This document shows positions 13,079 through 14,462 of a stretch of DNA of 14,462 nt, piece after piece (positions within the stretch are counted from its first letter, which is position 1; each line of letters opens with the position of its first letter). A model generated the notes under the pieces. The model saw only the letters and a list, made by a program, of their open reading frames with translations, made no database searches and was not told the DNA's origin. The translations under genes were made by a program, and so were the position numbers. Origin of the DNA: Candidatus Mancarchaeum sp. (GTDB taxonomy: Archaea; Micrarchaeota; Micrarchaeia; Micrarchaeales; Micrarchaeaceae); the NCBI GenBank assembly GCA_027364995.1, contig DAHXOG010000009.1:1-14462 (forward strand). Reading direction: 5' to 3'.

Positions 13079-13119
13079 GCCTGCTTTTGGGCCAATGGTC
13101 AAAAACATAAGGCCGTATC

Positions 13120-14289
13120 ATGCAAAATACTAAAGACAAAATCATTTACGATGGCATTATTGTACATTTCGGCGAGCTATGGCTGAAGGGCAGAAACCGC
13201 CACGATTTTATAAACACTCTTATCAGAAACATAAAGGCCGCGCTCGGCCCTGAGCTCGGCTCAAAGCTGATTCCGCTAAGGGACAGATTAATCATAGATG
13301 TGCATACAGAGCGCGAATTGAAATCATGCAAAAGCATGCTTTCAAATGTATTCGGAATATCATGGTATGCGCCTTTTATAAAATGCGAAAGCAATATGGA
13401 CGCAATAGTTGAAAAGTCAAATTCGCTATTCCATAAAGGGGAGAATGTAAGGGTTGAGCCGCACAGGTCGAATAAATCGGTAGCCTTCAACACAATGGAC
13501 ATAGTTTCCGCATTCATAAAAGACCCGAGTGCATTGAAGTTTGTTCCGGAAAAATTCGGCAAAAAAACATTATACATAGAGGTTCTCGATAAATTCTCAA
13601 TCCTGCATAAGGAAAAAATACAAGGATTGGGAGGCCTCCCTATCGGATCGTCTGGTAAAGCCATAGTGCTGCTCTCAGGCGGCATAGATTCACCTGTTGC
13701 TGCGTACTACGCCATGAAAAGAGGACTTGAGCCCATATACGTGCATTTCTATGCGCTGCAAAACATAGAAGAGCTCAAAGCATCAAAAATGCCTGCAATT
13801 CTGGAAATGCTGTTGAAATACTCGAATACTGCAAAGGTGTACTACATACCTATTCATATGTTCCAGATTGCAGCGATGAAGGAATCGCAGAAATATGAGG
13901 TGTTGTTATTCAAGCGCTTCATATTCAAGACAGCACAAATCATAGCAGAAAAGGAAAATGCGAAGATAATAGTGACTGGCGAAAGCCTTGGGCAGGTATC
14001 ATCGCAGACTGCGGAAAACCTGATTGCAACATCAAATGGCATAAAATGCCTATTCTTCAGGCCTCTTCTGGGCTTGGACAAGCAGGAAATAATAAACGTC
14101 TCAAAGGAATTGGGCATCTATGCCAAATCCATACTGCCATACAAGGACGCATGCTCCCTCAGATCAAAAAATCCTGTAACGCGTATAAGCGCAAACGCGC
14201 TGGACTCGATATACAACCGCAATGGGCTTGAAGAATTGTCCGAGCTAAGCATTTCCAAATCAGATGTAAGGTATGCAAAGCCAGCATAA
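13120..14289 (+). CDS. thiI: tRNA 4-thiouridine synthetase ThiI, archaeal type without rhodanese domain
   Basis: 389 residues. The N-terminal ferredoxin-like part (HFGELWLKGRNRHDF, residues 16-30, the usual gE..lKg.nr..F) is followed by a THUMP domain (about 60-165) and a PP-loop ATPase whose signature is LLSGGIDSPVAAY (184-196). TGESLGQVSSQT (286-297) and LPYKDACSLRSKNPVT (339-354) complete the ThiI set. Cys345 sits where the active cysteine of the catalytic domain lies in E. coli ThiI (Cys344). Only four cysteines exist (70, 89, 310, 345), and no rhodanese domain is present, so the sulfur relay differs from E. coli. It uses ATP to thiolate U8 of tRNAs; all three tRNAs in this window have U8. 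Its promoter is the AT-rich stretch near 13060-13073. Confidence 0.94.
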   Translation: MQNTKDKIIYDGIIVHFGELWLKGRNRHDFINTLIRNIKAALGPELGSKLIPLRDRLIIDVHTERELKSCKSMLSNVFGISWYAPFIKCESNMDAIVEKSNSLFHKGENVRVEPHRSNKSVAFNTMDIVSAFIKDPSALKFVPEKFGKKTLYIEVLDKFSILHKEKIQGLGGLPIGSSGKAIVLLSGGIDSPVAAYYAMKRGLEPIYVHFYALQNIEELKASKMPAILEMLLKYSNTAKVYYIPIHMFQIAAMKESQKYEVLLFKRFIFKTAQIIAEKENAKIIVTGESLGQVSSQTAENLIATSNGIKCLFFRPLLGLDKQEIINVSKELGIYAKSILPYKDACSLRSKNPVTRISANALDSIYNRNGLEELSELSISKSDVRYAKPA

Positions 14290-14292
14290 AAA

Positions 14293-14328
14293 ACGTAATA
14301 AAAATAAGATATAAATATAAAATTACGT
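14293..14328. repeat. Inverted repeat ACGTAAT / ATTACGT after thiI
   Basis: Perfect 7-base arms at 14293-14299 and 14322-14328, with 22 A/T bases between, just after the thiI stop (14287-14289) and upstream of the next gene's TATA region. It might be a terminator-like hairpin or an operator; nothing in the sequence decides between these. Confidence 0.3.
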
Positions 14329-14331
14329 CAT

Positions 14332-14375
14332 ATTTTTAAATATTGGCATAGTATATCATATAAAAAATAAGGTGA
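14332..14375 (+). promoter_or_regulatory. Promoter and Shine-Dalgarno of the last gene
   Basis: TTTTTAAATATT (about 14333-14343) would place transcription start near 14365. AAGGTGA at 14369-14375 is a clear ribosome-binding site 5 bases before the ATG at 14381, and serves as a local reference for Shine-Dalgarno spacing in this genome. Confidence 0.55.
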
Positions 14376-14380
14376 AACGG

Positions 14381-14462
14381 ATGGCTGAAAAAAGAATGGC
14401 TGAAAAGAAACCACAAAAAATGGTTGTAGAAATAGACCCTAGCATGTCATATTCTAGGCGCT
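14381..14462 (+). CDS. 5' end of an unrecognised gene (27 codons)
   Basis: A lysine-rich start (AEKRMAEKKPQK) leads to VVEIDPSMSYSRR at the window edge. The initial MAEK is repeated a few residues later. Strong Shine-Dalgarno and TATA support the start. Too little remains to assign a family. Confidence 0.65.
   Translation, partial: MAEKRMAEKKPQKMVVEIDPSMSYSRR

Noticed and set aside
1..14462. CRISPR array, transposase or insertion sequence
   Set aside because: No regularly spaced repeats, terminal inverted repeats with a transposase, or cas-like genes could be seen.

Overview
The window looks like chromosomal DNA of a small-genome archaeon. Evidence is archaeal-type genes (archaeal ThiI, COG2433/DUF460 RNase H fold, 51-aa Sec61-beta, SecE/Sec61-gamma, NFACT-R, archaeal YchF with NKxD), TATA-box promoters with short or no leaders, tRNAs without encoded CCA, and a tRNA-Arg interrupted in its T-loop by a 17-nt intron with a relaxed bulge-helix-bulge. 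Compact genes, minimal single-domain versions of larger proteins and the non-canonical tRNA intron point to a DPANN lineage, most plausibly Micrarchaeota (ARMAN-like). That lineage call is inference.

Layout. Positions 1-652 (+) hold the 3' end of an unrecognised gene with an HTH-like tail and a glutaredoxin-fold protein lacking the redox cysteines. This part is visibly more AT-rich than the rest and lies on the 3' side of a minus-strand tRNA-Glu(CTC). Positions 653-780 are a non-coding stretch closed by complementary ends, with an internal hairpin and a repeated octamer. From 7050 down to 1006 there is one long minus-strand block: nnr (NAD(P)HX repair), argS, tRNA-Arg(CCT) with its T-loop intron, a membrane-anchored DsbA-fold protein whose CxxC is APGA, a one-domain RNase H-fold protein, and an unknown helical protein. 

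Divergent from nnr is an AbrB/SpoVT-type protein with a C-terminal winged-helix-like segment; its domain begins upstream of its first ATG. A 65-aa lysine-rich ORF (+), the tiny secG/Sec61-beta gene (-) and a four-TM protein (+, probably starting at a non-ATG codon behind a good Shine-Dalgarno) follow. The last abuts stop-to-stop with ychF, which lies in a minus-strand pair with an APC amino-acid permease. tRNA-Leu(TAG) (+) comes next, then a minus-strand pair secE plus a standalone NFACT-R protein (a reduced Rqc2/NEMF), then thiI (+), and the first 27 codons of an unknown gene (+).

Common themes are tRNA supply and modification (argS, three tRNAs, thiI), membrane insertion and ribosome-associated quality control (Sec61-beta, SecE, NFACT-R), translation-associated GTPase YchF, and metabolite repair (Nnr). 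I see no CRISPR array, transposase or insertion sequence. The points most worth follow-up are the tRNA-Arg intron and its overlap with the downstream gene's possible promoter, the secE/NFACT-R pair, two thioredoxin-fold proteins that have lost their CxxC, and two genes whose true starts appear to be non-ATG.
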